DNA of 64,000 bases from Parelaphostrongylus tenuis (taxonomy: Eukaryota > Nematoda > Chromadorea > Rhabditida > Metastrongylidae). Shown one piece after another: positions 51,095-61,513 of this stretch. The translations under genes and the position numbers were made by a program. Below the pieces are notes generated by a model, which made no database searches, was not told the origin of the DNA, and saw nothing but the letters and a program-made list of their open reading frames with translations. The stretch lies in the NCBI GenBank assembly GCA_019055375.1, contig JAHQIW010000933.1, positions 1 through 64,000 on the forward strand. Direction: 5' to 3'. Each line of letters begins with the position of its first letter. Positions within the stretch are counted from its first letter, which is position 1.

Positions 51095-51298
51095 ACCTTT
51101 GAGGGCCAGCGTTGATAGGCAGGAGGCGTCGTGTCGTCACTTGCGTGGTAATCGGGGAGCGGCTCTGTATGTCTGTGCATGCGTGTCCGGCTGTCTGTCT
51201 GCTTTACCAGGAGACGCGACGACGCCATTATAGTAGCTGAGTGAGATTTGACGTCGCGCGGTGAAAATCAGAATGACTCTCATGGTCCCTAAAGGGTT
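51095..51298 (-). mobile_element. TTAA-type MITE, family P
   Basis: Ends CTTTGAGGGCCAGCG and GGTCCCTAAAGGG are inverse; internal blocks GACGTCGCGCGG and ACTTGCGTGG are shared with the other copies. Confidence 0.62.
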
Positions 51299-51644
51299 GG
51301 TGCAAAATTTCCGCCTCGCGAAACGTGGCGAAGGTGGCATATATATGTGCTACAACGGACTCAACCAAAACAATTCATAAACTCAGAAGCAGTTATCTGT
51401 TTTACGCTAATTGTAGTACTGAAGAGAATTCAAACTTTTCTTGTATGGAAGGGCCCTATGGATGTACAAACTCAACTGGTTTTTATGAGGAAATCTTCCA
51501 ACTCTAGAATTTTTGATTTTCAAAATTCCACAAAGAATAGAAATCTAGATTGCATTTTTTTTTGAGCAAGACTACTCTTTTCTAGAAGTGCTATAGTACT
51601 ATCATTGTATATCCAAGAATGATGAATGACATGTAGAACTTGAA

Positions 51645-51714
51645 ACCCACTACGGGAGTTGAATCTGAGACTCATCCAAATCGGGAGCGCGAGTACCACT
51701 ACGCCACCGAGGCC
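51645..51714 (-). repeat. tRNA-like unit, family II, decayed
   Basis: - strand: GGCCTCGGTGGCGTAGTGGTA A box side; the B box side (CAACTCCCGTAGTGGG) is degraded. Confidence 0.55.
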
Positions 51715-51879
51715 ATCCCTGTGCTACCACTCTCTCTTCGAAATAGGCAACGATTCTGTGGCAACCAGCGGTTAACGAGTTTGGTCTGGAAGGCACATAT
51801 CGGCGATTCGGTAAGCAATTCGTTTTTTTTTTTCAAACTTTAATCGTTGGATAACACGTGGGTACTGTTGGAACAACAG

Positions 51880-52041
51880 GATAACAAAGCTTCCGTGACC
51901 ATGGACCCACGGCATCTGCGTCTCTAACCCCTAGCGTGTTCCGCCTAACAGCGTGCTGAAAGTTAGACGCGGTTTGCTGGAAGCATACCGCTAGGGCTTG
52001 AAGACGCAGAAGTCGTGGGTCCGCAGTTCCGTAAGGGTTAA
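51880..52041. mobile_element. TTAA-type foldback MITE, short
   Basis: CCATGGACCCACGGCATCTG/CGTCTCTAACCCCTAGCG pairs with GCTAGGGCTTGAAGACGCAG/GTCGTGGGTCCG; right end CCGTAAGGGTTAA. Related to the element at 59992. Confidence 0.6.
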
Positions 52042-52971
52042 GTCGGTAAGGAAAACACCGTAATATTTAATGCAGAATTCACACAGTTTCATCAAATGCC
52101 GTTGAAAGTATGAGTTAAAGAGGGTGATTGTTTTTGTTTCACATGCAAGGATTGTCTATTCACTAGAAACAGTGTACAAAGGAAAAAAAAGCACGGAAAT
52201 TTTTTTCCACAACACACAGCAAAAATATTCACAGAACTAACTCTCCAATGAAAATCACGATAGTCGAGTGGGGATACATGAAAATTGGCCGAATCGTCGA
52301 TGTGACATTCATAGGCGTAACATTGAGGGTTGATGAAAAATCAGCCAGGCACATTGAATTCCGCAGTCACACTGAAATCAGGTGTCGTCGCAGGAGAGTG
52401 TTAAAATGTGAGTAAAGTCTCATTAGATGACAAAATTGTCATGAAGCAAGAGGTGCGGTGGTTAACATACGCACCCGGAAATGGTGAGACGCGAGTTCAA
52501 CTTTCAGCATGATTCAAATTTCACATGTCACAACATTCTTTAACCTATTGAAGAAGTTTTCAGAAGATCAATGTTTCTTTTCGGGTACTGATTTAGTTCC
52601 ACTAATGTATCCACAGTTTTCTTGGTCACTTGTGATTAGTCTCAAAATCGAGGAAGGAACTACACCACTCGCAATGCGTCGCTTCCGTGTCGGAGGCCAT
52701 TTCTCTGTTTGAGGACTTTACAATACCAGGAGCTGTGTAGCTCTGTCTGAAGGAAACCTCTGTTTCCTAGTAGGAGCTTTTAACCACGACGACTTTTGAT
52801 TTTTTTCGGCACTCCGAAGTCCATGGAGGTCCCATCGATCATTGTGTTCTCGAATGAATGACTCTTAGAGGGATTACATCGTCGCCTAAGATTCAATACG
52901 GTTTTTAGCGGTGTTGTGATATTCAAATTATACGCTTGAGAGTGTTGAATGAAATGAAAGATATTCAACAC

Positions 52972-53382
52972 CAGGGGAGTCGAACCCGCATCTTATCAAA
53001 TTTCCGTCAGCTTAACCCTTTGGGGGCAATGGGGTCATTTTGATGGTCATCGCGCGACGTCAGATCTCACTGCATTGCCGGCATCGCGTCTCGTGGAAAG
53101 CAAGTAAGCAGCCAGACACGCATGCAGAGACATGCAGATGCCACATACCTAACAGCCGCGCAAGCGACGGCGCGACACCGTCTGTCTGTCAACGCCGCTC
53201 CTCAATGGGTTAACTGGGTTCAATGCCGATATGGGCCTACCAAACCAAATCCCTAATTGTTGATTGTTGACGCTTCGAGTTTTTATCGAAGAAAGAATGG
53301 TGGAAAATAGACAATCTCTGTGGTGTAGTGGTAGCGCGTGCTCCGCGCATGGGTCAAGCCGAGGTTCAACTCCCTCCAGGCG
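52972..53382. repeat. Inverted pair of tRNA-like units split by a TTAA MITE
   Basis: A truncated - strand unit (52972-53010, GGGTTCGACTCC on the - strand) and a + strand unit (53315-53382, CTGTGGTGTAGTGGTAGCGC and GGTTCAACTCC) face outward. A 200-base TTAA-flanked MITE (53012-53213) sits in the left arm, so the foldback is older than the MITE. Confidence 0.6.
53012..53213 (+). mobile_element. TTAA-type MITE, family P, with intact TTAA on both sides
   Basis: TTAACCCTTTGGGGGCAATG at the left and CTCCTCAATGGGTTAA at the right. TTAA duplication with CCCTTT termini is the signature of piggyBac-type transposition. Inserted in a tRNA-like foldback. Confidence 0.7.
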
Positions 53383-54085
53383 TCGAGCATATTGCATGTC
53401 ATTCAGCACTTTCAGATGGTGAAGCAATTTTTTCGGGAGGGGCTAGAGCTTCCGAGACACTTCAGCCCAACTGCTGTTGTCATTCCATATTTACTTAACT
53501 CTTCAATCAGTTGTTTTTGTTGAGCTCGTGAAAATCACGTGACCATCGACTCTGTCCGTCTCTGGTTGTCGCTGATAACTGAGCTCCCTAGAGCACGCTT
53601 GTGACCGCCCATATCACACCCGATTCACCCCCCACATCAGTGTCAAATGGGGAATGGGGAGTATTGATCGCTGGCAGTGTCTGTGCTCTCTCTCGCCACC
53701 ATAATCCATCATCATCTCGAAAGGATTTAATCGATGCTTGTGGAAACCTCTGACTGTTTCGCTTTCTTTCCTTTATCTTAACCTTTCTCTAACCCTTTCA
53801 GGATCACGTGTACCACTCATGACTCACGCACATTTTCGTGGTTTTCTCGTCGACTATAGACTTTTCATTGGACACGTATTTCGGCCGCGCAGCCTCGTTA
53901 ATCGCACAGTGTCTTTTGTTTGAGCCAATCCTTTCAGGGAGAACCCCCCTCCCCCACTCCCTACATAAAGGAATAGTCGACGAACATGTTACAATGCCAC
54001 ATGTAAAGTGAAAATTCACTTCACAAACAGCAGAAACAGCATATCACTACTTATCCAGTGTCATGATCGCCGGACATTGCAGTGA

Positions 54086-54828
54086 TTAACCCTTTCGGGA
54101 CCGCGTGTACCACTCATGGTACATGGGAATTTTCGTGATTTTCTCGTCAACTATAAACTTCTCGTTAGACTTTAAAAAGCCATTCGATAGCTGAAAAAAT
54201 TGCGGTTCTGATGGTATACGTGACTTTTAGAAACGCTTTTCCAGTGAGCTGCAAAGGATGGTCTTTTCACGGTTCTAAGGTATTTCATCAAAATCTTAGT
54301 AATATTTCGATAGCTTGAGAAATGACGATTTAAAATATAAATTCAATTTTTTAATTTAGATTACAAATTTAGGTTTTCAATGCACTGTATAAACGTTCAA
54401 CAAAAATCACGTTTCGGTTCTTTTATTTAATTTATCTATTATATTTTCGTTTCTCTAACAAGTTATTGATTGTTTTTCAACTTCAAGTTTATATTATATC
54501 TCCTAGGCAGTGTTTATGATAAGATATATCAGAATTGATAGATTTACATAATTAAATTCCTTGTTCAAGTTATTAAAATTGACAGAATGCCAACATCACT
54601 GTGATTGCATAATAAAAGGGAGCTTTTTTTTACAGACCTAAACGTTATATTCGCATTAAATGCATACGAGTATGTAAAGAAAATCTTAAACGTTTGAGAT
54701 ATAACAAGACACTCCGCATTTTTATTTGCAAAGGTGAAAAAATCCTAGTCACAAACCAAAAATCGCGCCCCGGAGCTGCGATTTGCACTGCGCGTGGCGA
54801 TCGCGGTCGGTGGTCCCGAAAGGGTTGA
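54086..54828. mobile_element. Longer TTAA-type element with CCCTTTCGGGACC ends
   Basis: TTAACCCTTTCGGGACCGCG on the left and GGTGGTCCCGAAAGGGTTGA on the right are inverse. About 740 bases, AT-rich inside, no coding frame. A second left end (AACCCTTTCAGGATCACGTG, TACCACTCATGACTC) lies at 53794, so two related insertions are adjacent. Confidence 0.62.
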
Positions 54829-55090
54829 ACTCTCTGATTTGTGATCTACCCAGAGTTGATCAAGCTCTCATCTCAAGCGATGTCTCAAGTCTGAAAGTGA
54901 TGTGTTCTGCACTTCGGTTTTTTTTTTCTTTTCTTATGATTTGCTAATGTTTCTTAGACGAAGGGCCCTCTATGCAGTAGATCGCCGAAAGGAAAAGAAT
55001 GAAAATCGGAAACTTCGTTAGATTTGGTTGATTTTCCTTGTCCTCTACTCATTCGCTTCTACAAGCATGTTTTTGACAGGAGAGAGAGAG

Positions 55091-58000
55091 ATGACGAAGA
55101 GCGATGGTGACCCTCCCAAAAACGATTCCCAGGACGTTCAGGGCCTTAGTGAACTTCTTGACGACGCCTTAAAAGGCTTCAAAGAGTGAGCTGATTTATG
55201 TTCTCTTCTATTTGTCGAGTAGCTTCATTTCTTCAGAGGTTTCTTCAAGGGTTTTCCTTATTTAACCCTACGTTTAGGCGACCTCGTACCACTGACGACG
55301 AGCTAGATGAGCTCATGGCTGAGCACGATCAAGCAGCTGCTCAAAAAGCCGCTGGAGACTTCCAAGCGATGCTCCAACAAATGGTCCGAGTCCAAGAGGT
55401 GCACTCAATTCCCTAATCTTACATTAAATATTCCTTTAGTCTAAGCAGTAGCATTTGGTCCGATCGTTCGTGTATTGTGATTTCTGAGCATGCCCAGTTG
55501 TAGGTAAAAGTCTGACCGCGGGCGGGAACTGAACTCGCATTTCGCCCATACCGGGCTCGTGCTAACACCACACCACCGAGGCTAACCCACTTGTGATTTC
55601 ATCCTTTCTGCTTTTGCTATCGGGAACTCCCAAACGTTGTTCGGCGATCTAAAAATTCTGGATGATAAGCGAAAATTCGACTGTATGCGGGAGTTGAACC
55701 CGCGTTCGCCCCATACCGCCTGGGGCGCGTGTTACCCCATTACACCACAGAAACCTCCACTCTTGTTCGTCTATTATGTTGTTATTGTATTATCATATTT
55801 AGGAAGCTATACGTAGAGCTGAGGACTCCGGTCAACGTGTGCCGGAATGCGACCGAGAGGCTAAGGATATGATCGAAGCTATGAAGGCACTGATGGAAAG
55901 CAGTGAAAAGGTACAAGGTGGTCTGGTCTCTCAATCTCGTTTATTTAGTGTTTAGAAGGGTAGAAATCATTTCTTTTCTGGATTGCTAACGCTACCAGTC
56001 ACGACGATTTCGTCGCTGGACTCGATATGCTCAAATCACCGGATTCACAAATGGAGCCTGTCATGGCTCTGATCCTCCAGGTGATAGTTAACGTTTATTG
56101 GTTAGTCTCAGTCTTTCAAGTCCTTGTGTTCCTCCGATGAGAGTACTATGCCACTTTAAGCTGTATCAGTAGAAAAAAGTTAGGAGCTATCCAGCCACTT
56201 TCAAGTTGGCGAGGCAGAGGAGAACTACGCCATGCATTCGCCTTCAAATTTTAGCGCCGTTCGAGGTGAGGTGCATATTTAGCCCTTACAATGACTCGTG
56301 GTGGGACTGCTGCTTATCCTCCTAGATAAGTCTAGTACCGATTTGCCGACCCCTGAGGGATGGATGGCTTGGTGAGTTAGAGCACGAGGTCGAAACATTG
56401 ACCTTATGTGCAACACAGAGCACCTCTAACCACTGCGCCTAATATTTGTGAAAATAGGATGTATAAGGATTTCCACAGGTAAAATTTCAACCATGGGAAA
56501 ATGAAAACCTTAACAAAGTAGAAGGAAGAACTGAGTGAATCTCAAAAAAAAAATACTGCAAGCATTTACGAGATTCTTCGAATGAAATACGAAGATGTCC
56601 CTTTGAGGACCAAACGGCACTTTCGTGCCGTGCCGCGCGACGTCAAATCTCACTCGGCTACTGTGATGGCGGCGTCGCGTCTCGTGAGAGCGTGGGCGCA
56701 TCTCGTGGGAAAGCGGGCGCAGAGTCGCAGATTCCGCCCCTGTGAGTGCCGCTCAAGGGAAGATGTAGTGCCGCGTGCCTAACAACGCTGGTCCCCAAAG
56801 GGATATGTTAATGGAGATCAAAGAAGTGTAAATCAACAACGATTCTCACTGAGCATCGCTCAACGTGGACGACTATCAATGTCTTACTTTATAAGCCATG
56901 ACAAGGATAGTGTGAGTCTTTGTTATGGCTAACTACTGACAATAAAGCATGATATTCTGAGGATAGTGGCGCTTGTGTTGCAGTGGTTAGAGGTGCTCTG
57001 CGTCGCACACATGGTCGATGGTTCTATTCCACGCTCAAAGCTTACCAAACCTTCCATCTCTGGTGTCAGCGAATTGGCACCACACTTGTCTGGGAGAACA
57101 GCCGACCGACTTGATACATCGAGAGGCCATTGCGAGGCATTGTAAAGACCAGTTATACATTCAACCACCTCAAAGTTACCTGAAAATTGGAGATGTATGC
57201 GTGGTGCATTGCTTAGGGATTGATTACTACTAAGACCTTTGCCCTTTCATTCTGGAGAAGGTACCTTCTGTGAATTACTTTTTGATAACTGCATATTCAA
57301 TAATATTGAGCGATATGCAAAACTTTGAACCCCGGACTTGAAATGAACCCACGTCTCACTCTTTGCGGGGTGTGCTAACCACTATGCTACCCGGGCTTTT
57401 GTGCTGCTGCGTTTTTTTTTGTAATAAATAAATATCAAAGAAAGTTTAAAAGACGAATTGTTTTAGACTTTGGCGTCGAAGTCTGTGATGTACCCGCCTC
57501 TGAAGGAGATTCATGACAATTATCCAAGCTATTTTGTCGAACATGGAGCGTCTCTTGATTCTGAGACGAGACAACGATATGAAAAACAATATGAGGTTGC
57601 TTCGTTCTTATTTGCTGAAGCGATTCAGTGTTTGTACATTTATTCTTTAACGCGGATGAAGCTCTTCTGTAGAAGTCCTTTCGCCTATTCCTTGACTTCG
57701 ATTTTTTTTGTTGCATATATTGCTATACATAGCTGAGAGCGCATATGGTGCAGAGGTTAGAGGTGCTCCTCTGCCCCGCACACAAGGCCCATGGCGCGAT
57801 CCTGGTCCAGGGCTCACCAAGCTATTCATTCCTGCGAGGTCAGCAAGTTGTTACCAAACTGGTCGCAAATATATCTAAGAGGATAGCCAGCATTGAGTCG
57901 ATACAACAAGAGGCCACTGCGAGTCATTGTAAGGGGTGCGGTATGCATTCAATCACCTCATTCGAAGTTAAAAATTGAAAAGGAATGCATGACGCATCCC

Positions 58001-59337
58001 TGAGGGATTGATCAACGCCGAAAGCTTCATCCTTTATATATTGTTGATATTTGTCTTTGATAACCGAAAGTTAGGCATTCTGATAAGCCGATAGGTCTTT
58101 GTAGTCAAGTTATAGTAACGGTTTTCCTGTCATGAGGTCAAGAGATCGACTCTCAATAAGCTTCGGCATGATTCAAATCATCTCACGAACTTTCTCTCAT
58201 CATAAACTTTCACGAGGTTTTCATCATTTGATGCGAATATATGGAACCTCGAGAAAGCTTAATATTAAGAAGGACAAGTAAAACTTGTGTTTTTCTTAGA
58301 CTGATCGGTCATATCTCTTGTAAAAATGAGATCCACTTGATACTTTTTCTTCGAGATGGTTTTAGTCTGATAATGTAATTGAGCTCTTTATTTCTATTGC
58401 TTTTTTAACAGTGTTATAATGTTGTTGATAAACATGTAAGAGTATCGAGTGGAATGCGAAACATCTGACCCTGGGCGAGAGTTGAAACAGCGTTTCATTT
58501 GTAGCAGGGAGGGACGCGTACTACCACTGTACCACAGTGGCCACCGCTTTTTCGATATAAACTATCGTAGCTGTGAGCAACCAACCTTATATGGGTTCGG
58601 TCGCATAAAAGCGTATCGAAATTAGACCCACTTCTGACTGTTGTGAAGTGCGTGAAGTATAATGAGAATCGACATAGGGGTACGGCATGATGAGGTTTGC
58701 ATCAGTGTAAACCCCAATTTGTATGACATAATGGAATGCGCATCTATAATCGAAGGATAAAAAGATTAACCAGAACTGAGAATAAAATTATTGTTGAGAG
58801 TTCGTTGCGGTAAATCTTGTATTCAAATCGGCGAACATGTGTTCCGCCCTTCCTCTAAGGCACTTATACTAAGAAGATCTGTTTTTTACTGTTGATTTAT
58901 TTCAGATTCTTGGAAAAATTTGTCACGAATTCGAAAAGCAGCCGGATGATCCGCAGGAATTTGCTCGATGTTCTAATGTATCCCTCGAGGGGAAGGTGAG
59001 AAGGTTATCACTTACAAAAGTATAATTTTGAAATGTTGTGATCGACTCACACGCATTCAGGATGATATGGCCAATAGTCCTTCTCAAATGGGTAACTTTG
59101 AAGTGCTTGGAAAATTACTCGTTGAATTACAATCTTATGGTTATCCTCCAAAGGAGTTAACAGGAGAACTGCCTGCTGGTGGGTGAAAATTTCTATTTAT
59201 CACATCAAGTGTTAGAAAATATGTGGAGATCGTTTGTAGTATGCTATCAATTTACAGGATGGACCGTCGATGACACTACTGGCTTGCCAAAAATAAGTGA
59301 CGTTTCAGCTGCTGCGAATGCCTGTTCATTGATGTGA
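55091..59337 (+). CDS. prx-19: Peroxin-19, peroxisomal membrane protein import receptor
   Basis: PEX19 is the cytosolic chaperone and receptor that delivers membrane proteins to peroxisomes by docking on PEX3. Exons: 55091-55185, 55278-55398, 55803-55910, 55964-56080, 57467-57595, 58906-58995, 59061-59178, 59258-59337; all phases agree, giving 285 residues (human has 299). The N-terminus has the PEX3-binding-like acidic helix LSELLDDALKGF. The middle has DELDELMAEHDQAAAQKAAG. The C-terminal domain has LASKSVMYPPLKEIHDNYPS, ILGKICHEFEK and YGYPPKELTGELPAG, all close to human PEX19. It ends in CSLM, a CaaX farnesylation box like human CLIM. The start of exon 4 was chosen at 55964 because it keeps phase; an acceptor at 55998 breaks it. 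Introns carry several tRNA-like units and two SINEs. Confidence 0.95.
55512..55582 (-). repeat. tRNA-like unit, family II, in prx-19 intron 2
   Basis: - strand: GCCTCGGTGGTGTGGTG at the A box and CGAGTTCAGTTCCCGCCCG around the B box. Antisense to the host gene. Confidence 0.62.
55681..55755 (-). repeat. tRNA-like unit, family II, in prx-19 intron 2
   Basis: - strand: CTGTGGTGTAATGGGGTAAC A box, GCGGGTTCAACTCCCGC T-arm with perfect stem, and a strong central hairpin (CGCCCC/GGGGCG). Second tRNA-like unit in the same 404-base intron. Confidence 0.65.
56215..56445 (-). repeat. tRNA-derived SINE, family I, shortened, in prx-19 intron 4
   Basis: - strand copy with body ACAATGACTCGTGG and head complement ACCTCTAACCACTGCGCC; an internal piece of the body and both ends are missing. 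Confidence 0.65.
56598..56803 (+). mobile_element. TTAA-type MITE, family P, in prx-19 intron 4
   Basis: Ends CCCTTTGAGGACC and GGTCCCCAAAGGG are inverse. Internal CCGCGCGACGTCAAATCTCA and CTCGTGGGAAAGC blocks. The duplicated TTAA is mutated. Confidence 0.65.
56965..57247 (+). repeat. tRNA-derived SINE, family I, in prx-19 intron 4
   Basis: Head GGCGCTTGTGTTGCAGTGG, weak B box GGTTCTATTCC, body GAGGCATTGTAAAGACC and a decayed tail. Confidence 0.75.
57329..57397 (-). repeat. tRNA-like unit, family II-related, in prx-19 intron 4
   Basis: - strand: GCCCGGGTAGCATAGTGGTT A box and GTGGGTTCATTTCAAGTCCG at the B box side; acceptor-like ends GCCCGGG/TCCGGGG can pair. More diverged. Confidence 0.5.
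57735..58037 (+). repeat. tRNA-derived SINE, family I, in prx-19 intron 5
   Basis: Head GAGCGCATATGGTGCAGAGG, body GAGTCATTGTAAGG, tail CTTCATCCTTTATA. Same orientation as the gene. Confidence 0.78.
58466..58541 (-). repeat. tRNA-like unit, family II, in prx-19 intron 5
   Basis: - strand: GGCCACTGTGGTACAGTGGT A box; the B box is degraded (TTTCAACTCTCGCCC). Its flanking body (TAGCTGTGAGCAACCAACC, ATATGGGTT) continues to about 58640. Confidence 0.55.
58650..58900. other. prx-19 intron 5, 3' part
   Basis: Unique sequence between the tRNA-like unit at 58466 and the exon at 58906. Nothing recognised. Confidence 0.5.
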
Positions 59338-59744
59338 AGCGTCAGTTTGACGAGGACTCGAGGATTAGTTGTTTCCTCGGAAAATTCTTGATTTCGCATT
59401 ATGTCCTGGGCAACGATGTCAGTTCACTCATCATCTGAATGCTCAGAAATTTCTAACCGCATTGCTCGATGTCACTTTCTCTATTTTCCTTTATCACCTG
59501 AGAAATAGGTTGTGGTAGTTTGTATCCTATTAATCACTGTTTATAGTATGTCGTAATCTTGCAAGACATCAAGTTTTTTTCTTATAATCAGCGCCATTTT
59601 GTTTTTATAGTTGTACTCGATTAACACATTTATCACTTCGTCTTCCAACTTCTTTGTGAGCGTGAGTCCAGTCCACAAATGTTTACCGTCGGATTTCTTT
59701 TGTTCTCATATTGGAGACCGACTTTCCTTTAACTTCAACATCAC

Positions 59745-59960
59745 CAACCAATCATATTTTCTTTGTTGATCGAGCCTTTATCACCAGGTTGATAATTAAA
59801 ACTTTCTTGGCTAACATTTCGATGCCTTCGTCTTCTACGGAGCGAATGATCCGAGTCGACGTGCGCTGACGTTCGTCCTCGTTGTGCATCTTCGCCTTCG
59901 TTGCCGTTCAAATCGACGCTTCTTTGGTGGAGCATCGCTGGAATGAAGAGTCTCACTCGG
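59745..59960. repeat. CTTCTTCAGAGCC repeat family member
   Basis: ACCAATCATATTTTCTTTGT, GGCTAACATTTCGATGCC, TTCGTCTTCTACGGAGCG and CTGGAATGAAGAGTCTCAC, as in the unit at 61840-62055. Confidence 0.5.
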
Positions 59961-59991
59961 CGATGTCCTTATGTACAGCATAAGGCGCGTG

Positions 59992-60295
59992 TTAGCCCTT
60001 TCGAGACCGTGGATTCACCTCTGCGTCTCTGAACCCAGCGTGCAAGCGCATCGAATGTATCATTTTATCATTTCAATTTTATTATTGTTGTTATTTTCCT
60101 ATGCTAAGTAGTATGTAGATATGTTGTTATGAGTAGCAAAATAACAACAATAGTACAAGTGAAGTCATGTGGTAATACATTCGATGCGTTCCCACATGAG
60201 GCTATGGATGCATAGGAGATGGAGCAGACCGTCCAGCGTTGCCACCCAGGGTTAGAGACGCGGCGGAAGTGGGCCCACGGTCCCGAAAGCGTTAA
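59992..60295. mobile_element. TTAA-type foldback MITE downstream of prx-19
   Basis: TTAGCCCTTTCGAGACCGTG at the left, ACGGTCCCGAAAGCGTTAA at the right; inner CTCTGCGTCTCTGAACCCAG pairs with GGGTTAGAGACGCGG, so the whole 300 bases can fold back. Confidence 0.65.
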
Positions 60296-60559
60296 CTGGC
60301 TAATCGCTGGTTCAAAGTGATTTGTATCTTTGGATGAGCTATAAAAGGACATTGTTGAGTGAGATTCTTCATTCGAACGGTGCCACCATCGGAGAAGGTG
60401 AACGAATTAAAGGCGCAGATCCAGAGAGTATGAACGACAATGGAGATCGGCATGAGTCATTGGCCCTAAAGAAAAAGGCGTTGATTTGTTAGGTGGGTAA
60501 GTATTTATTACCAACCTCGTGCTACAGGCCTTATCAACACAAGAATGGTACTTTTCTGT

Positions 60560-61445
60560 CAGAAAATGGCGATAATTGAATATTCGAGCTCATTCGCTGG
60601 GTAAGAAGTTTTCATAGGAAGTTAGTAATCATTCGAAAGCTTAGATCTCTTACTAGAGCCGTATATGAGCGGTTTTTCAAAACACCTTTCTATGACGCTG
60701 TAAAATCCAAAATAAGAATAAGTTTCAAAAACTGCGCGGTTTTTTTTCTTATCTCGCTTATATTTCGCTGGACAAAACTTCTTTCTAAGACTGCTGGTAA
60801 TTTTTGCAAAGCACAGGTCTCGAAGAACTCAAAAATAGCTTTGCTTTTTGGAAAAGCTCTTTTGGTAGCGTTCTAAAAAGAGGAAAAGATCTGTGCCTGG
60901 AACCTCGCCGGACAGAGCACTTTGTTTGGACTATCAGTATCAGTTCGATATCGTAAGTCCCAATAATACCAACGCTGTGCTTATTTTCTGTGGAGACCGT
61001 TTCACTACAGTATAGCGTGGGAAGTGTTACATATTCGGCAGCCTGTTCACCGACCAGTCTACGCTTTGGGGCGTGGGACGACCGATCAATTGGCGAAATT
61101 GTTAGACATATGGGATGCAACTCATTATTCAATTGCGGATTTTCTGCGTCCTGAAAGAAACCTCAGATAAAATAATTGATTCAGATACTACAAAATCTGC
61201 TCTACACGTCGATATACTTTTCGTATTTGCAGCGAATTATACGCGTGATAAAAATGAAGGCGCGCCGTTGATGTGGAACATAATTTTATTTCGAATTTTA
61301 CAACGTTGTAAAAGGGTATTTTAGAAAACCGGCCACGCATGGCTCTCGCCAAAGATTTAAGCTTTCGAATAACTACTAACACTCGTATGAAAAAATTTTA
61401 TCCAGCAAATGGGGTCGAATATTCATTTGCTGCCGTCTAACAGGA
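60560..61445. mobile_element. TIR element A, near full-length, just upstream of abitram
   Basis: Left end GAATATTCGAGCTCATTCGCTGG and AGTAATCATTCGAAAGCTTA; right end inverted (TTAAGCTTTCGAATAACTAC and CGAATATTCATTTGCTG). Ends about 70 bases before the inferred first abitram exon. Shares AACGCTGTGCTTATTTTCTG with the 6.3 kb copy. Confidence 0.68.
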
Positions 61446-61513
61446 AAGAATCCAAAAACCCTTCCTTATTCATTACATAATCCCATATCAGGTCTTCTTC
61501 AGTCTCCGGTTGA

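Noticed and set aside
56582..56782. 66-codon frame with coding-like composition
   Set aside because: It lies wholly within a TTAA-type MITE whose GC-rich core gives similar frames in other copies (for example 62709-62948, 11062-11394).
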